Assembly: GCF_002982075.1 (NCBI RefSeq)
Contig: NZ_PUEJ01000007.1
Span: 248,001-312,000 of the forward strand
Source: Labrys okinawensis
GTDB taxonomy: Bacteria > Pseudomonadota > Alphaproteobacteria > Rhizobiales > Labraceae
Direction: 5' to 3'
DNA length: 64,000 nt
The position numbers and the translations under genes are program-made. Each line of letters starts with the position of its first letter. Position 1 is the stretch's first letter. Shown piece by piece: positions 50,997 to 61,133 of this stretch. The notes below the pieces were generated by a model. That model had not been told where the DNA came from. It worked only from the letters and a program-made list of their open reading frames with translations, and did no database searches.

Positions 50997-52622
50997 ATGC
51001 TGAAGTGCCCCCAAGGTAGTAAAATTGCCTTCCGACTTCGGCATGCGCTGGCGACGGGCGTCATTGCCGGCGCGATGACACTGTCGGCCATGGCGGTCGC
51101 GCAGTCGCTCAAGCCGGAAATCGGGCCGTCGCCGCCCCAGGATGCCATGCCGCTCTATAAGGGCGGTGTCGACAGGGCGGTCGGCCGGCTGCCGGACATC
51201 GTCCGCGATATCATGACGAAATCGCAGGTGCCGGGTGTTGCCGTGGCGGTCGTGCATGGCGGCAGGATGGTGTTCGCCAAGGGCTATGGCCAAAAGGTCA
51301 AGGGCGATTCCAGCAGCCCCATCGACGAAAACACAGTGTTCCAGATCGCCTCGATCTCCAAATCCGTTTCGGCGACGATTGCCGCCATCGCCATGACGAG
51401 GGGCGGCAAGGCCGGCCGGCCCCTGCGTTGGGATGATCCGGTGCGCAGCTATCTGCCGGATTTCATCCTCGGCAACGATTATGTCTCGGCCCAGGCCACC
51501 ATCGGTGATTTCTTCGCCCATCGCTCGGGCTTGCCGGAGGCGGCCGGCGACGACATGGAGGATCTTGGTTTCGAACGCCGGGACATTATCCCCCGGCTGC
51601 GCCTGTTGCAGCTCAATGCCTTCCGCACCTCTTATCACTACGCCAATTTCGGCACCACGATCGGGGCCGAGGCCGTAGCCGCCGCCATGGGCGAGCGCTG
51701 GGAGGTGCTGGCGTCACGCCTGCTGTTCCAGCCTTTGGGCATGGCGTCGACCAGCTATCTGCACAAGGACTTCGTGGCGCGGCAGAACCGGGCCTTGCTG
51801 CACGCCTTCGTCGGGGGCACCTTCAAGCCGGTCTATGACCGCAATCCCGACGAACAGGCCCCGGCTGGCGGTGTGTCCTCCAATGTGGTGGACCTCGCCA
51901 AATGGCTGCAATTGCTGCTCGCGGGCGGCAAGCACGGCAAGGACACCATGGCCGCGTCCACGGCGCTGCTTCCTGCGCTGACGCCCCAGGCGGTGAACGG
52001 GCGCGGCGCGGCGCTCGACGCGCGCACCGCCTTCTATGGCTATGGCTTCAACGTGAACGTCAATGCCAATGGCCGGACCTCGATGGGCCATTCGGGCGCC
52101 TTCCTGCTCGGGGCGGGCACCACTTTCCAGATCCTGCCCTCGGCCGATGTCGGCATCGTCGTCCTGACCAACGGCGCGCCGGTCGGCGCCGCCGAGGCCA
52201 TCGCGGCGCGCTTCATGGACGTAGTGCAATATGGCGAGGAAACGCGAGACTGGTATCCCCTCGCGCATCAGCACATGATGGGCTTCTTCAAGCCGGTCGG
52301 CGATCTCGTCGGCAAGACGCCGCCTGCCCATGCCAAGCCTGCCAGGCCGCTTGCCAGTTATGTCGGCGCGTATGTGAGCCCTTATTTCGAGGTCGGCACC
52401 GTACAGGTCGAGGGCGACCATCTGATCGTGCTGCTCGGGCCGCGGCTGATGAAATTCCCGCTCAGCCATTGGGATGGCGATGTCTTCGCCTTGAGACCCG
52501 GCGGCGAGAATGCGCCGGAAGGCTCGGTGTCATCGGTCAAGTTCTCGGGGGAGGGAAGTGGCCCGAGGACGATGGTGATCGACTATCTGAATGCCGAAGG
52601 GCAGGGCAGTTTCAGCCGATGA
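50997..52622 (+). CDS. Secreted serine hydrolase of the class C beta-lactamase/PBP4* family
   Basis: The 541-residue protein has a signal peptide ending near SAMAVAQ (about residue 36). The Ser-x-x-Lys motif is in IASISKSVSATIAAI, Tyr-x-Asn is in SYHYANFG, and HSG in MGHSGAFLLG fills the KTG position. A C-terminal beta domain follows (YVGAYVSPYFEVGTVQVEG). This is the layout of esterase/peptidase serine hydrolases rather than true AmpC. It probably acts in the periplasm on a D-amino-acid peptide or ester. Confidence 0.85.
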   Translation: MLKCPQGSKIAFRLRHALATGVIAGAMTLSAMAVAQSLKPEIGPSPPQDAMPLYKGGVDRAVGRLPDIVRDIMTKSQVPGVAVAVVHGGRMVFAKGYGQKVKGDSSSPIDENTVFQIASISKSVSATIAAIAMTRGGKAGRPLRWDDPVRSYLPDFILGNDYVSAQATIGDFFAHRSGLPEAAGDDMEDLGFERRDIIPRLRLLQLNAFRTSYHYANFGTTIGAEAVAAAMGERWEVLASRLLFQPLGMASTSYLHKDFVARQNRALLHAFVGGTFKPVYDRNPDEQAPAGGVSSNVVDLAKWLQLLLAGGKHGKDTMAASTALLPALTPQAVNGRGAALDARTAFYGYGFNVNVNANGRTSMGHSGAFLLGAGTTFQILPSADVGIVVLTNGAPVGAAEAIAARFMDVVQYGEETRDWYPLAHQHMMGFFKPVGDLVGKTPPAHAKPARPLASYVGAYVSPYFEVGTVQVEGDHLIVLLGPRLMKFPLSHWDGDVFALRPGGENAPEGSVSSVKFSGEGSGPRTMVIDYLNAEGQGSFSR

Positions 52623-52785
52623 TCGCCTCTCCGCCCCCGCCCTGACCGTCCGAAAGGAAAAGCCCGCTCGAGAGCGGACCCGGAGCATAGTACCGAAAAG
52701 CGGACGCCGGTTTTCGGCATCACGCTTGCCGGGGGCATGCCGCCGCAGGGGAAGCGGCGGGATCGTATCGGCCATGGCGTGCGCG

Positions 52786-53646
52786 TCAGGCGTAGCGCTT
52801 GGCGCCGGCGACGCAGATCACCACGCCCGCGGCGACGGCCCACACTGTCAGGCCGACCTGTTCGTGCAGCAGCAGCGCGGCGAGAGCCAGAGACATGAAA
52901 GGCTGCAGCAATTGCAGCTGGCCGACGGCCGCGATGCCGCCCTGGGCAAGGCCGCGATACCAGAAGACGAAGCCGATCAGCATGGAGAACAGCGAGACAT
53001 AGACGAGGGCCGAAAGAGCCGGCCAGCCGATGGCGCCGAGATCGGCGGGCAGCCACCAGATCGCCAGCGGCAGCATCACCGGCAGGGACAGGATGAGGGC
53101 ATAGGAGATCACCTGCCAGCCGCCGAGATCGCGCGACAGCCGGGCGCCCTCGGCATAGCCCAGACCGCACACCAGGATCGAGGCCACCATCAGCCCGTCG
53201 CCCCAGGCATTGCCGGCGGCGCCCTGGCCGAGGGCATAGGCCGCCACCATGACCGCGCCGGCAATGGAGAATACCCAGAAACCGAGCCGCGGACGCTCGC
53301 CGCCCCTGAGCACGCCGAAAATGGCGGTGGCAAGCGGCAGGAGGCCGATGAAGACGGTGGCGCGCGAGGAGGTGATGCTCTGCAGCGCAAGCGCCGTCAG
53401 CAGGGGAAAGCCGACCACGCAGCCGATGGCGACCAGGCTCAGGGAACCGAGCTGCGAGGCGCGCGGCCATTTCTGCCTGAGGACGACGAGAAGGGCGATG
53501 CCGAGCAAGCCGGCGATGGCGGCGCGCGCCGTGGTCAGGAAGAGCGGCGACAAATCATGCACGGCGACGCGGGTCGCCGGCAGCGATCCGGAGAAGATCG
53601 CCACGCCCAGGAAACCATTGAGCCAGCCTGCCGACTTGTCGTCCAT
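52786..53646 (-). CDS. EamA-family (DMT) transporter
   Basis: The 286-residue membrane protein has ten hydrophobic segments in two EamA halves, for example LNGFLGVAIFSGSLPATRVAV and AIGWPALSALVYVSLFSMLIGF. Members export amino acids and metabolites. It lies 26 bases downstream of a GNAT acetyltransferase gene on the same strand, and both are divergent from a MocR regulator, suggesting a small regulated detoxification or export unit. Confidence 0.88.
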   Translation of the reverse strand: MDDKSAGWLNGFLGVAIFSGSLPATRVAVHDLSPLFLTTARAAIAGLLGIALLVVLRQKWPRASQLGSLSLVAIGCVVGFPLLTALALQSITSSRATVFIGLLPLATAIFGVLRGGERPRLGFWVFSIAGAVMVAAYALGQGAAGNAWGDGLMVASILVCGLGYAEGARLSRDLGGWQVISYALILSLPVMLPLAIWWLPADLGAIGWPALSALVYVSLFSMLIGFVFWYRGLAQGGIAAVGQLQLLQPFMSLALAALLLHEQVGLTVWAVAAGVVICVAGAKRYA

Positions 53647-53672
53647 TTCCGTATCTTTCGTATCTCGTTTCG

Positions 53673-54185
53673 TCAGCCGGCAAGGCGGCGGACATAGAAT
53701 TTCGTATCGACCGCCATGAGCGGGAAGCTGGCGGGCAGATCGTGCCGGGCGATCTCGGCAAAGCCGTTCTTCTCGTAGAAGCGATGGGCGGCCAGGAATT
53801 TGGCCGTGGTTCCCAGGAAGATGTCCTCGACGCCGCTTTCGCGGGCGTCGGCCAGCAGATGGTCGAGCAGGCGCGAGGCCACGCCGTGAGGCCGGCCGCG
53901 ATAGGGAGCAGCCACGAACATCTTGCGCAAGGCGGCCTGCGGCTTGCCGACCTCATCCAGGCCGATATCCTTCAGGCCGATCGTACCGATGATGGCGCCC
54001 TCGTGCTCGGCGACCCAGAACCCGCCGCGGCCGCTCTGATAGAACGAGGTGATTCCGAGCAGGTCCGGCTGCTCGCCTGCCGTGATCTCGATGCCGAATT
54101 CCTCGCGCTGAATCGGGAGAATGAGACGGAGTATGTTGTCGCAGTCGGCCGGTTCGAAGCGCCTGATGCGGATGGCATTCGTCAT
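53673..54185 (-). CDS. GNAT-family N-acetyltransferase
   Basis: This 170-residue GNAT protein has IRIRRFEPADCDNILRLI, GAIIGTIGLKDIG, the acetyl-CoA loop AAPYRGRPHGVASRLLDHLL (fold motif A), and RFYEKNGFAEI near the C-terminus. The ATG at 54185 begins the conserved domain. The acceptor is unknown. It is co-directional with the EamA gene and divergent from the MocR gene, 108 bases away. Confidence 0.88.
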   Translation of the reverse strand: MTNAIRIRRFEPADCDNILRLILPIQREEFGIEITAGEQPDLLGITSFYQSGRGGFWVAEHEGAIIGTIGLKDIGLDEVGKPQAALRKMFVAAPYRGRPHGVASRLLDHLLADARESGVEDIFLGTTAKFLAAHRFYEKNGFAEIARHDLPASFPLMAVDTKFYVRRLAG

Positions 54186-54293
54186 GGAGAAACTCTCGAA
54201 TATTCCGGTTTCTTGTTCCAGAATCGCGCTGGCGTCGACAGAGACAGACCGATACAATTGATCTGAACTGTACTGGGTCATGGAGAGGTACGG

Positions 54294-55682
54294 ATGCTGG
54301 ACCAAGCCGGTGGTTCCACCCTGATCGAGGCGACGATGACGGAGATCCGCCGCCTGATCGCCACGGCGCCCGGCGCGCGCCTGCCTTCCATCCGCCGCCT
54401 TGCCCAACGGCAGGGCGTATCGAAATCGACCGTCGTCGAGGCCTATGACCGGCTGGTCGCGCAAGGCGCCGTGGCTGCGCGGCCCGGTTCGGGCTTCTTC
54501 GCGGCCGGCCGCATTCGTCCCTTCGCCTTGGCGGAAAGCGGGCCGAGCCTCGATCGCGCCATCGATCCGCTCTGGATCTATCGCCAATCCCTGACGCAGC
54601 AGAAAAGCGCGCTGCACCCCGGTTGCGGCTGGCTGCCCGATTCCTGGCTGCCCGAGGACATGGTCCGGCGTGGGCTTCGCGCGGTGGCGCGCGACGAGAC
54701 CACCAATATCTCCACCTACAGCGTCCCCCAGGGGCTGCGCTCCCTGCGCGAGCATCTGGCCCGCCGCTTCACGGAGCGGGGCCTGGAAGTGGAGCCGGCC
54801 GCGATTCTGCTGACCGATTCGGGCTCGCGCGCCATCGACCTCGTCTGCCGCTTCCTGATCCAGCCCGGCGATGTCGTGCTGGTGGACGATCCCTGCTATT
54901 TCAACTTCCAATCGCTGCTGCAGGCGCAGCGGGCGCGCATCGTCGGCGTGCCCTATACGCGCCAGGGGCCGGACCTCGAGCGTTTCGCCGGCCTGTGCGC
55001 CGAACATCGTCCCAAGCTCTATCTCACCAATGCCGTCCTCCATAACCCCACCGGAGCGACGGTGAGCGTGGGCACCGCCCATCGCCTGCTCAACCTCGCC
55101 GAACAGTATGATTTCATTCTGGTCGAGGACAATATCTTCGCCGATTTCGAGGCCCGGCCCTCGCCGAGCCTGGCGGCGCTCGACGGTTTCGAGCGCGTCA
55201 TCCATCTCGGCAGCTTCTCCAAGACGCTGACGGCGGCCTTGCGCTGCGGCTATATCGTGGCGCGCGCCGACTGGATCGAAGGATTGACGGATCTGGCGCT
55301 CGCCACCGGCATCGGCTGCAGCGATGTCGCGGCCCAGACCACGCTGCGCCTGCTTACCGATGGCAGCTATCGTCGCCATCTCGACGGCCTGCGCCCGCGC
55401 CTCGCCAAGGCGATGGCCGCGACGGCGGAACGGCTGGAGGCCTGCGGCCTGCGCCTGTGGCTGGAGCCGCAGGCCGGCATGTTCCTATGGGCAGAACTGC
55501 CGGAGGGGCTGGATTCGGCGGTGATTGCCCGCAGGGCGCTGGAGCGGGACGTGGTGATGGCACCGGGCAACGTCTTCAGCGTCTCGCGCAACGCCGCGCG
55601 CTTCCTGCGCTTCAACGTGGCGCAATCGGCCGACAAGCGCATTTTCGATGTTCTCGCCGAGGTGATGGAGAAGGAGAGATAG
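54294..55682 (+). CDS. MocR/PdxR-type regulator (GntR wHTH fused to aminotransferase-like domain)
   Basis: The 462-residue protein has an N-terminal GntR winged helix (LPSIRRLAQRQGVSKSTVVEAYDRL) and a type I aminotransferase-fold domain with the PLP-binding Lys in LGSFSKTLTAALRCGYIV. MocR regulators use PLP as effector and usually control a divergent gene, here most likely the GNAT-EamA pair. The 108-base intergenic region should hold the operator. Confidence 0.9.
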   Translation: MLDQAGGSTLIEATMTEIRRLIATAPGARLPSIRRLAQRQGVSKSTVVEAYDRLVAQGAVAARPGSGFFAAGRIRPFALAESGPSLDRAIDPLWIYRQSLTQQKSALHPGCGWLPDSWLPEDMVRRGLRAVARDETTNISTYSVPQGLRSLREHLARRFTERGLEVEPAAILLTDSGSRAIDLVCRFLIQPGDVVLVDDPCYFNFQSLLQAQRARIVGVPYTRQGPDLERFAGLCAEHRPKLYLTNAVLHNPTGATVSVGTAHRLLNLAEQYDFILVEDNIFADFEARPSPSLAALDGFERVIHLGSFSKTLTAALRCGYIVARADWIEGLTDLALATGIGCSDVAAQTTLRLLTDGSYRRHLDGLRPRLAKAMAATAERLEACGLRLWLEPQAGMFLWAELPEGLDSAVIARRALERDVVMAPGNVFSVSRNAARFLRFNVAQSADKRIFDVLAEVMEKER

Positions 55683-55743
55683 CTTCGGAGCGTCGACTTC
55701 CGGTCGACATTTCCGTCGCAAGCGGCTCACCTCCAAGAATCGG

Positions 55744-56544
55744 TCAGGAAATCGACATGCCGGCTTTTCTCCGCCACAGGCCCGCCGCGAGATAGGCGAG
55801 CGCTCCCAGGGCCGTGATCCAGAAGCTGGTCGGCCAATCGGTATAGAAAGCCAAGATCAGACCGATCCAGGCGATGGCGACCGCCAGGGCGATGGAAATG
55901 AGCAGTCCCTGCTGGACGCGATGGCTGATCCGCAACGCGGCCGCCGCGGGCGCGACCATCAGCGCGAAGACCAGAAGCACGCCGACGATCTGCATTGCCT
56001 CGGCCGTGGCCAGGGCGACGATCACCATGAACAGGGCCGAGATGCGCGCGGTCGACAGGCCCTTGGCCTCGGCGAGTTCGGGCTGCAGGCTGGCGAACAG
56101 GAGGGGGCGTCCGATGGCGCCAAGGCCGATCAGGCAGAGGAGGCCGAGGCCGGCCAGAATCCAGACCGTGCCAAGGCTGACGCCGAGCACATTGCCGAAC
56201 AGGAGATTGGTCACCGCCCCGGCATAGGCCTTGTAGAAATAGAGAAACAGCAGGCCGATGCCGAGCGAGAGGGTGAGCACCATGCCGATGGCGACGTCGC
56301 GATGGGCGCGCTCGCCCAGCAGGCCGATGCCGATGCCGGCCAGAACGGTGAAGACGGTGAAGCCCACAAAGGGCGAGAGGCCAAGAAGTGCGGCGCCGGT
56401 CGCGCCGGGAAAGCCGACATGCGCCAGGGCATGGCCCGCAAAGGTTTCGCCGCGCAGCACCAGGAAATAGCCCACGGCTCCGGCGACGATCCCGACGATC
56501 GTGCAGGCCATGAAGGCGTTGCGCATGAACTCATACTCGAACAT
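55744..56544 (-). CDS. znuB: Zinc ABC transporter permease ZnuB
   Basis: The 266-residue ABC-3 permease has about eight hydrophobic segments, with FMACTIVGIVAGAVGYFLVLRGETFAGHAL at the N-terminus (core FVLRGETFAGHAL-like) and GVLLVFALMVAPAAAAL at the C-terminus, typical of ZnuB/MntB. It forms the channel for ZnuA-delivered Zn(II). It follows znuC after a 30-bp palindrome, so its expression may be dampened relative to znuAC. Confidence 0.9.
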   Translation of the reverse strand: MFEYEFMRNAFMACTIVGIVAGAVGYFLVLRGETFAGHALAHVGFPGATGAALLGLSPFVGFTVFTVLAGIGIGLLGERAHRDVAIGMVLTLSLGIGLLFLYFYKAYAGAVTNLLFGNVLGVSLGTVWILAGLGLLCLIGLGAIGRPLLFASLQPELAEAKGLSTARISALFMVIVALATAEAMQIVGVLLVFALMVAPAAAALRISHRVQQGLLISIALAVAIAWIGLILAFYTDWPTSFWITALGALAYLAAGLWRRKAGMSIS

Positions 56545-56558
56545 TGCAGGATTTCTTT

Positions 56559-56643
56559 CCTGGGACCGTCGGCTTCCAGCCGGCTCTTGGAACCATTGAC
56601 CTTACAGGCTGGGAAGAGCCGGCTGGAAGCCGGCGGTCCCAGG
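56559..56643. repeat. 30-bp inverted repeat between znuC and znuB
   Basis: Arms 56559-56588 and 56614-56643 pair over 30 bases with one mismatch (T versus C at the eleventh base) around a 25-nt loop. The arm core GGCTTCCAGCCGGCTCTT is of a GC-rich palindromic repeat type. It sits inside the znu operon, 22 bases past the znuC stop and just before the znuB start. Confidence 0.75.
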
Positions 56644-56665
56644 AGGATGCCTGCTCTCCCAGATT

Positions 56666-57450
<785 letters not shown>

Positions 57451-57454
<4 letters not shown>

Positions 57455-58329
57455 TGGGTCAAACCGGATAGGGCCAGATCCACCTGGCTGAGCTGTCCAT
57501 CGAACCAGGCCTGGATCGCGGTGCCGGCCGGCATGGTTTCGGTGACGCCCACCACCGCGACCTTGTGATCCTTGGCAATCTGCAAGAGCCGCTTCGTGGT
57601 CTCATCGGTGACCTGACTGTTGTAGAACAGGATCTTGGCCGAGCCGTCCTTGAGGCTGTTCTCGAAGGCGGCGACCTGGCTGGGGCTCGGCTCGCTGTCA
57701 TTCATGATCGCGGTCTGGAAGTCCTGGTTGAGCATCTTGAGGCCGAGGGCATCCGCCATATAGCCGAAAACCGGCTCCGTGGCGGTCACCTTGACGTCCT
57801 TGTACTTGGTCTTGATCGCATCGACCTGTTTCGTCAACTCGGAGAAGGACGCCTCGAACTTGGCGAGATTGGCTTTGTAGTCCGCGGCATGGGCAGCATC
57901 GCGCTTCTCGAGTTCGGCGGCCAGTGCCGAGGCCACGGCCGGAAACGTCTTCAGCTCATACCACAGATGGGGATTGTCGCCCGCCTTGTGCCCGGTAAGC
58001 TCGGCGGCGACGATCGCCTTGCGATCCGGGTTGGCGGAGGCGGAAAGCAGCTTGTCCATCCACGGATCATAATCGGCGCCGTTATAGACCACGATCGCAG
58101 CGGTCGAGAGGGCTCGCGCGGTGGACGGGCTCGATTCGAACAGATGCGGATCATCCTCGGGATTGGAAAGGATGGAGGTGACCTCGACATGTTCGCCCCC
58201 GATCTGGCTGGCGAGGTCGCCATAGAAATTCTCGGCGGCGACGACCTTGATCTTCTCGGCGGCAGCGGCCGGGGAAGGCATGATCGCTGCCGCGGCCATC
58301 AGGACGGCGGCAAACATCATCGAACGCAT
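57451..58329 (-). CDS. znuA: Zinc-binding periplasmic protein ZnuA
   Basis: The 292-residue protein has a signal peptide (MRSMMFAAVLMAAAAIMPS to AAA), then IKVVAAENFYGDLASQIGG and metal-ligand His in EDDPHLFESSP and NPHLWYEL. VFGYMADALGLKMLNQDFQTAI precedes the C-terminal lobe, which has an acidic ESSPSQV-like EPSPSQVAAFENS. The His-rich loop of enterobacterial ZnuA is absent, as in many alphaproteobacteria, so Zn versus Mn preference is not certain. The Zur-like box upstream favours zinc. The start at 58329 begins the signal peptide. Confidence 0.87.
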
Positions 58330-58774
58330 CGTAATCTCCGTGACATCAGAAGGGGCAGCCTGCACGCTTTTGCAGAGGCTGAAATGTTATAATGTAACAA
58401 TCCTTGATTAGCGGGCGAAACGAGGGATGTCAATTGCATCCGGCCGGATTGCCCCGAACACAGGACTTCGACTTCGGATTAGTGACATCCCCGGAAGGCG
58501 GGTTCCGGATGCGCGGCATCTCGTCCATTCTTGGAAACGCGGAATTCGCGGCATAGGAAGAGGCGCAAGATGCCCGCGTACCCGGAAATGACGCAAGACG
58601 CGCACTCCAAACTTGGGCGACGCTCACCTGAACTCGATGCCCCCGGCCCTGCCTTGCCCACCGGTTGCACTCGCCTGTAACCCCCGATACATCTCCGAGG
58701 CGCTATAAAGCTGCTACAACAGCGTCGAAACTTGCCGCCGACCTCCCGGAGCAACGCGTTATAGAGGGCTTTTC
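58330..58774. other. Divergent spacer between znuA and the DUF4139 gene
   Basis: Apart from the Zur-like box these 445 bases show no gene I can support. Several short frames (58408-58605, 58430-58627, 58479-58754 minus) lack recognisable products and ribosome sites. The promoter of the DUF4139 gene should lie in the last 100 bases. Confidence 0.5.
58381..58400. promoter_or_regulatory. Candidate Zur box upstream of znuA
   Basis: GAAATGTTATAATGTAACAA contains a near-palindrome around GTTATAATGTAAC, resembling alphaproteobacterial Zur sites with GTTATA/TATAAC half-sites. It lies 52-71 bases upstream of the znuA ATG, a suitable place for repression when zinc is plentiful. Confidence 0.6.
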
Positions 58775-60820
58775 ATGCGTTCCCCCGTTCTCCTCGTCCT
58801 GATGGCCACCACCATGCTTACCGGTACTGCTGAAGCCGCCGAACTCGTTCTCAAGCGTGCCGTGCTCGGCACAGGGGGCGTCGGCTATTTCGAATATGCC
58901 GCAGAAGTCACTGGCAAGGAGACGCTGACCCTGCGCGCCCGGCTCGACCAAGTCGACGATATCCTCAAAAGCGTCCTGATCCTCGATCCGGCCGGCACCG
59001 GTTCGGCCACGCTGCCGGGCAAGGCCGGTGCGGACGAGACCTTCGCTTCCCTGCCTTTCGCGAAATCCGATCTCGACAGCATGCCTGCCCTGATTGCGGC
59101 GCTGAAAGGGGCCGAGATCAAGCTTTCCGGCCCACGTAAGCTGGAGGGGCGGATCGCCAGCGTGCAGACGGAGACGGTGACGAGCAAGGACGGCGGCACC
59201 ATGACCCGTACCAGGGTCTCGGTCTTCTCCGGCGCCGCGGTCGAGCAGTTCATCCTGGAGGAGGCCGAAGGGCTGGAATTCAAGGATATCAGGCTCGGCG
59301 AGCAGGTCGAAACCGCGCTCAAGGCCCTGCGCACCGCGCAGGACCGCTCCGGCCGCGACATTTCCATCCAGCTCGCCGAGGGCGGCAAGCGCACCGTGCG
59401 CATCGGCTATGTGGCGGAAGCGCCGGTCTGGAAGGCCGCCTATCGCCTGACGCTGCCCAAGGCCGACGAGGACAAGGCGCGCCTGCAGGGCTGGGTCGTC
59501 CTGGAAAACATGACGGGCAATCCCTGGAAGGATGTCGAGGTGACGCTGTCCTCGGCCTCGCCTGTGACCTTCCGCCAGGCGCTCTATGATCCCTATTACG
59601 TCACGCGCCAGACCATCGCGCCGCCGGTGAGCCGCACGGCATTGCCGCGCACCGATGCCGGGCAGCAGAACCTCGAACTGAAGGCGACGGCCGGCGGCGG
59701 CTCTGACCAGGCCATGTATGACATGGCGCCGACACCAGCGCCCGCGGCCGCCCCGATCGCGCCATCGGCGCGCCTTCGCAAGAACCAGGCATTTCTCGGC
59801 CAGGGTGGTGGCGCCCAGGAATTCAGGATGGCCGAGCCGCAGGAAGCCGGCAGCGCCGCCGAGGAGAATGCCGCCGGCGCCAGCTTCACCCTGTCGAAGC
59901 TGGTCAGCGTCGGCTCGGGCGAGAGCCTCACCATTCCCTTCGTCGACGTCAAGATGCCGTCGCAGGCCGTGGCTTGGTATCAGGGCGGCAGCCGCAATCC
60001 CTGGCAGGCGCTGACCTTGAAGAATGATGGCGCCACCTCGCTCCCGGCGGGGTCGGCCACCATTTACGAAGCCGCGGAGGCCGGGCCGCTCTTCTCCGGC
60101 GAGGCGCAATTTCCGCTGTTGCCGACCGGCGATTTCCGCCTGATCGGCTTCGGGGCCGACCAGAAGGTGCTGGTCGACTCGGAGGCGAGTTCGGCCAAGG
60201 CGATTACCAAGATCAAGGTGGTCGACGGTACGCTCCAGGTCGAAAGCCGTCTGCGCCAGACCACGACCTATCGGGTCAAGAACGGCGCCGGCGAGCTGCG
60301 TCATATGGTGGTCGAACAGCCGCGCGTCGCCGACTGGACCCTGGTGGAACCCAAGGCCGAGGAGGCGACCATCGCTGGGCAGGCCTATCGCATCCGCTTC
60401 GACGTCGAGGCTGGCCAGTCCCGGCAATACAAGGTCACGCTGGAAAAACCCGTTGTGGAGGCAATGGCCATTGCCGATGTTACCGGCGAGCGCATCCAGG
60501 CTCTGATGGCCGCGCCCGATCTCGACGCCGAGACCAAGGCCCGGCTTGCCACGGTTGCCGAGGCGGCCAAGGCGAGCGACGAGGCGCAGGCTGCCACCAG
60601 CCGCCTGGAGGAACAGCGCGATGGCATCACCCAGGACCAGGAGCGCATCCGCGAAAACCTGAAATCGGCGCCGCAGGGGTCCGATCTCGCCCGGCTCTAC
60701 TCGCAGAAGATGCTGGAACAGGAAAAGGCTCTCGACAAACTCGACGGAGCGATCAAGGACGCCCGCGCCAAATATGAGGCGGCCCGCAAGATCCTCGGGG
60801 ATCGCGTGAGAGCTCTCTAG
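58775..60820 (+). CDS. Secreted DUF4139-domain protein
   Basis: The 681-residue protein has a signal peptide (to AEAA near residue 22), an N-terminal beta-rich region, then the DUF4139 core: EAPVWKAAYRLTLPKAD, LQGWVVLENMTGNPWKDVEVTL and PVTFRQALYDPYYVTRQ. A C-terminal coiled coil of roughly 80 residues is rich in Glu, Arg and Ala (QAATSRLEEQRDGITQDQER). Function of DUF4139 proteins is unknown; mucoidy-inhibitor MuiA-like annotation is common. It stands alone, with a dispersed repeat downstream. Confidence 0.87.
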   Translation: MRSPVLLVLMATTMLTGTAEAAELVLKRAVLGTGGVGYFEYAAEVTGKETLTLRARLDQVDDILKSVLILDPAGTGSATLPGKAGADETFASLPFAKSDLDSMPALIAALKGAEIKLSGPRKLEGRIASVQTETVTSKDGGTMTRTRVSVFSGAAVEQFILEEAEGLEFKDIRLGEQVETALKALRTAQDRSGRDISIQLAEGGKRTVRIGYVAEAPVWKAAYRLTLPKADEDKARLQGWVVLENMTGNPWKDVEVTLSSASPVTFRQALYDPYYVTRQTIAPPVSRTALPRTDAGQQNLELKATAGGGSDQAMYDMAPTPAPAAAPIAPSARLRKNQAFLGQGGGAQEFRMAEPQEAGSAAEENAAGASFTLSKLVSVGSGESLTIPFVDVKMPSQAVAWYQGGSRNPWQALTLKNDGATSLPAGSATIYEAAEAGPLFSGEAQFPLLPTGDFRLIGFGADQKVLVDSEASSAKAITKIKVVDGTLQVESRLRQTTTYRVKNGAGELRHMVVEQPRVADWTLVEPKAEEATIAGQAYRIRFDVEAGQSRQYKVTLEKPVVEAMAIADVTGERIQALMAAPDLDAETKARLATVAEAAKASDEAQAATSRLEEQRDGITQDQERIRENLKSAPQGSDLARLYSQKMLEQEKALDKLDGAIKDARAKYEAARKILGDRVRAL

Positions 60821-61133
60821 AGCAAAGCGCGTTCAAGCGTGAACGCTTATTTGCTCCAGCTCATTGTTCTGACGCGTCTTTGTGATTCTAGGTGACACCG
60901 TCTAATCGCAAAACGCTCTGGCTACAGTCGCATTTGGCCGAAGCAGGCGCTGGAGATATGGAGTGTCGACCTCCGGTCGACATCTCTTGCCGAAAAGAGC
61001 CGCCTTTCCAGGATTGTCGACCGCGCGCCATCAGTTGATGGAGCTGAGGCCGCCCCGCCAAATCCGACCGGCTTGAAGTCACGACTGCAATCCCGAAGCA
61101 AAACGCAGGTGAGCCCGGCGACCGGGCCTTGCC
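60821..61133. repeat. Intergenic region with two dispersed repeat types
   Basis: 60824-60917 is a copy of the GCGTTTT-type element, in reverse, sharing CGTTTTGCGATT with the copy at 43981. 60960-60985 starts with GGAGTGTCGACCTCC, identical to the arm at 39534-39548. The convergent DUF4139 and cupin genes flank the region. No gene is visible in it. Confidence 0.55.
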
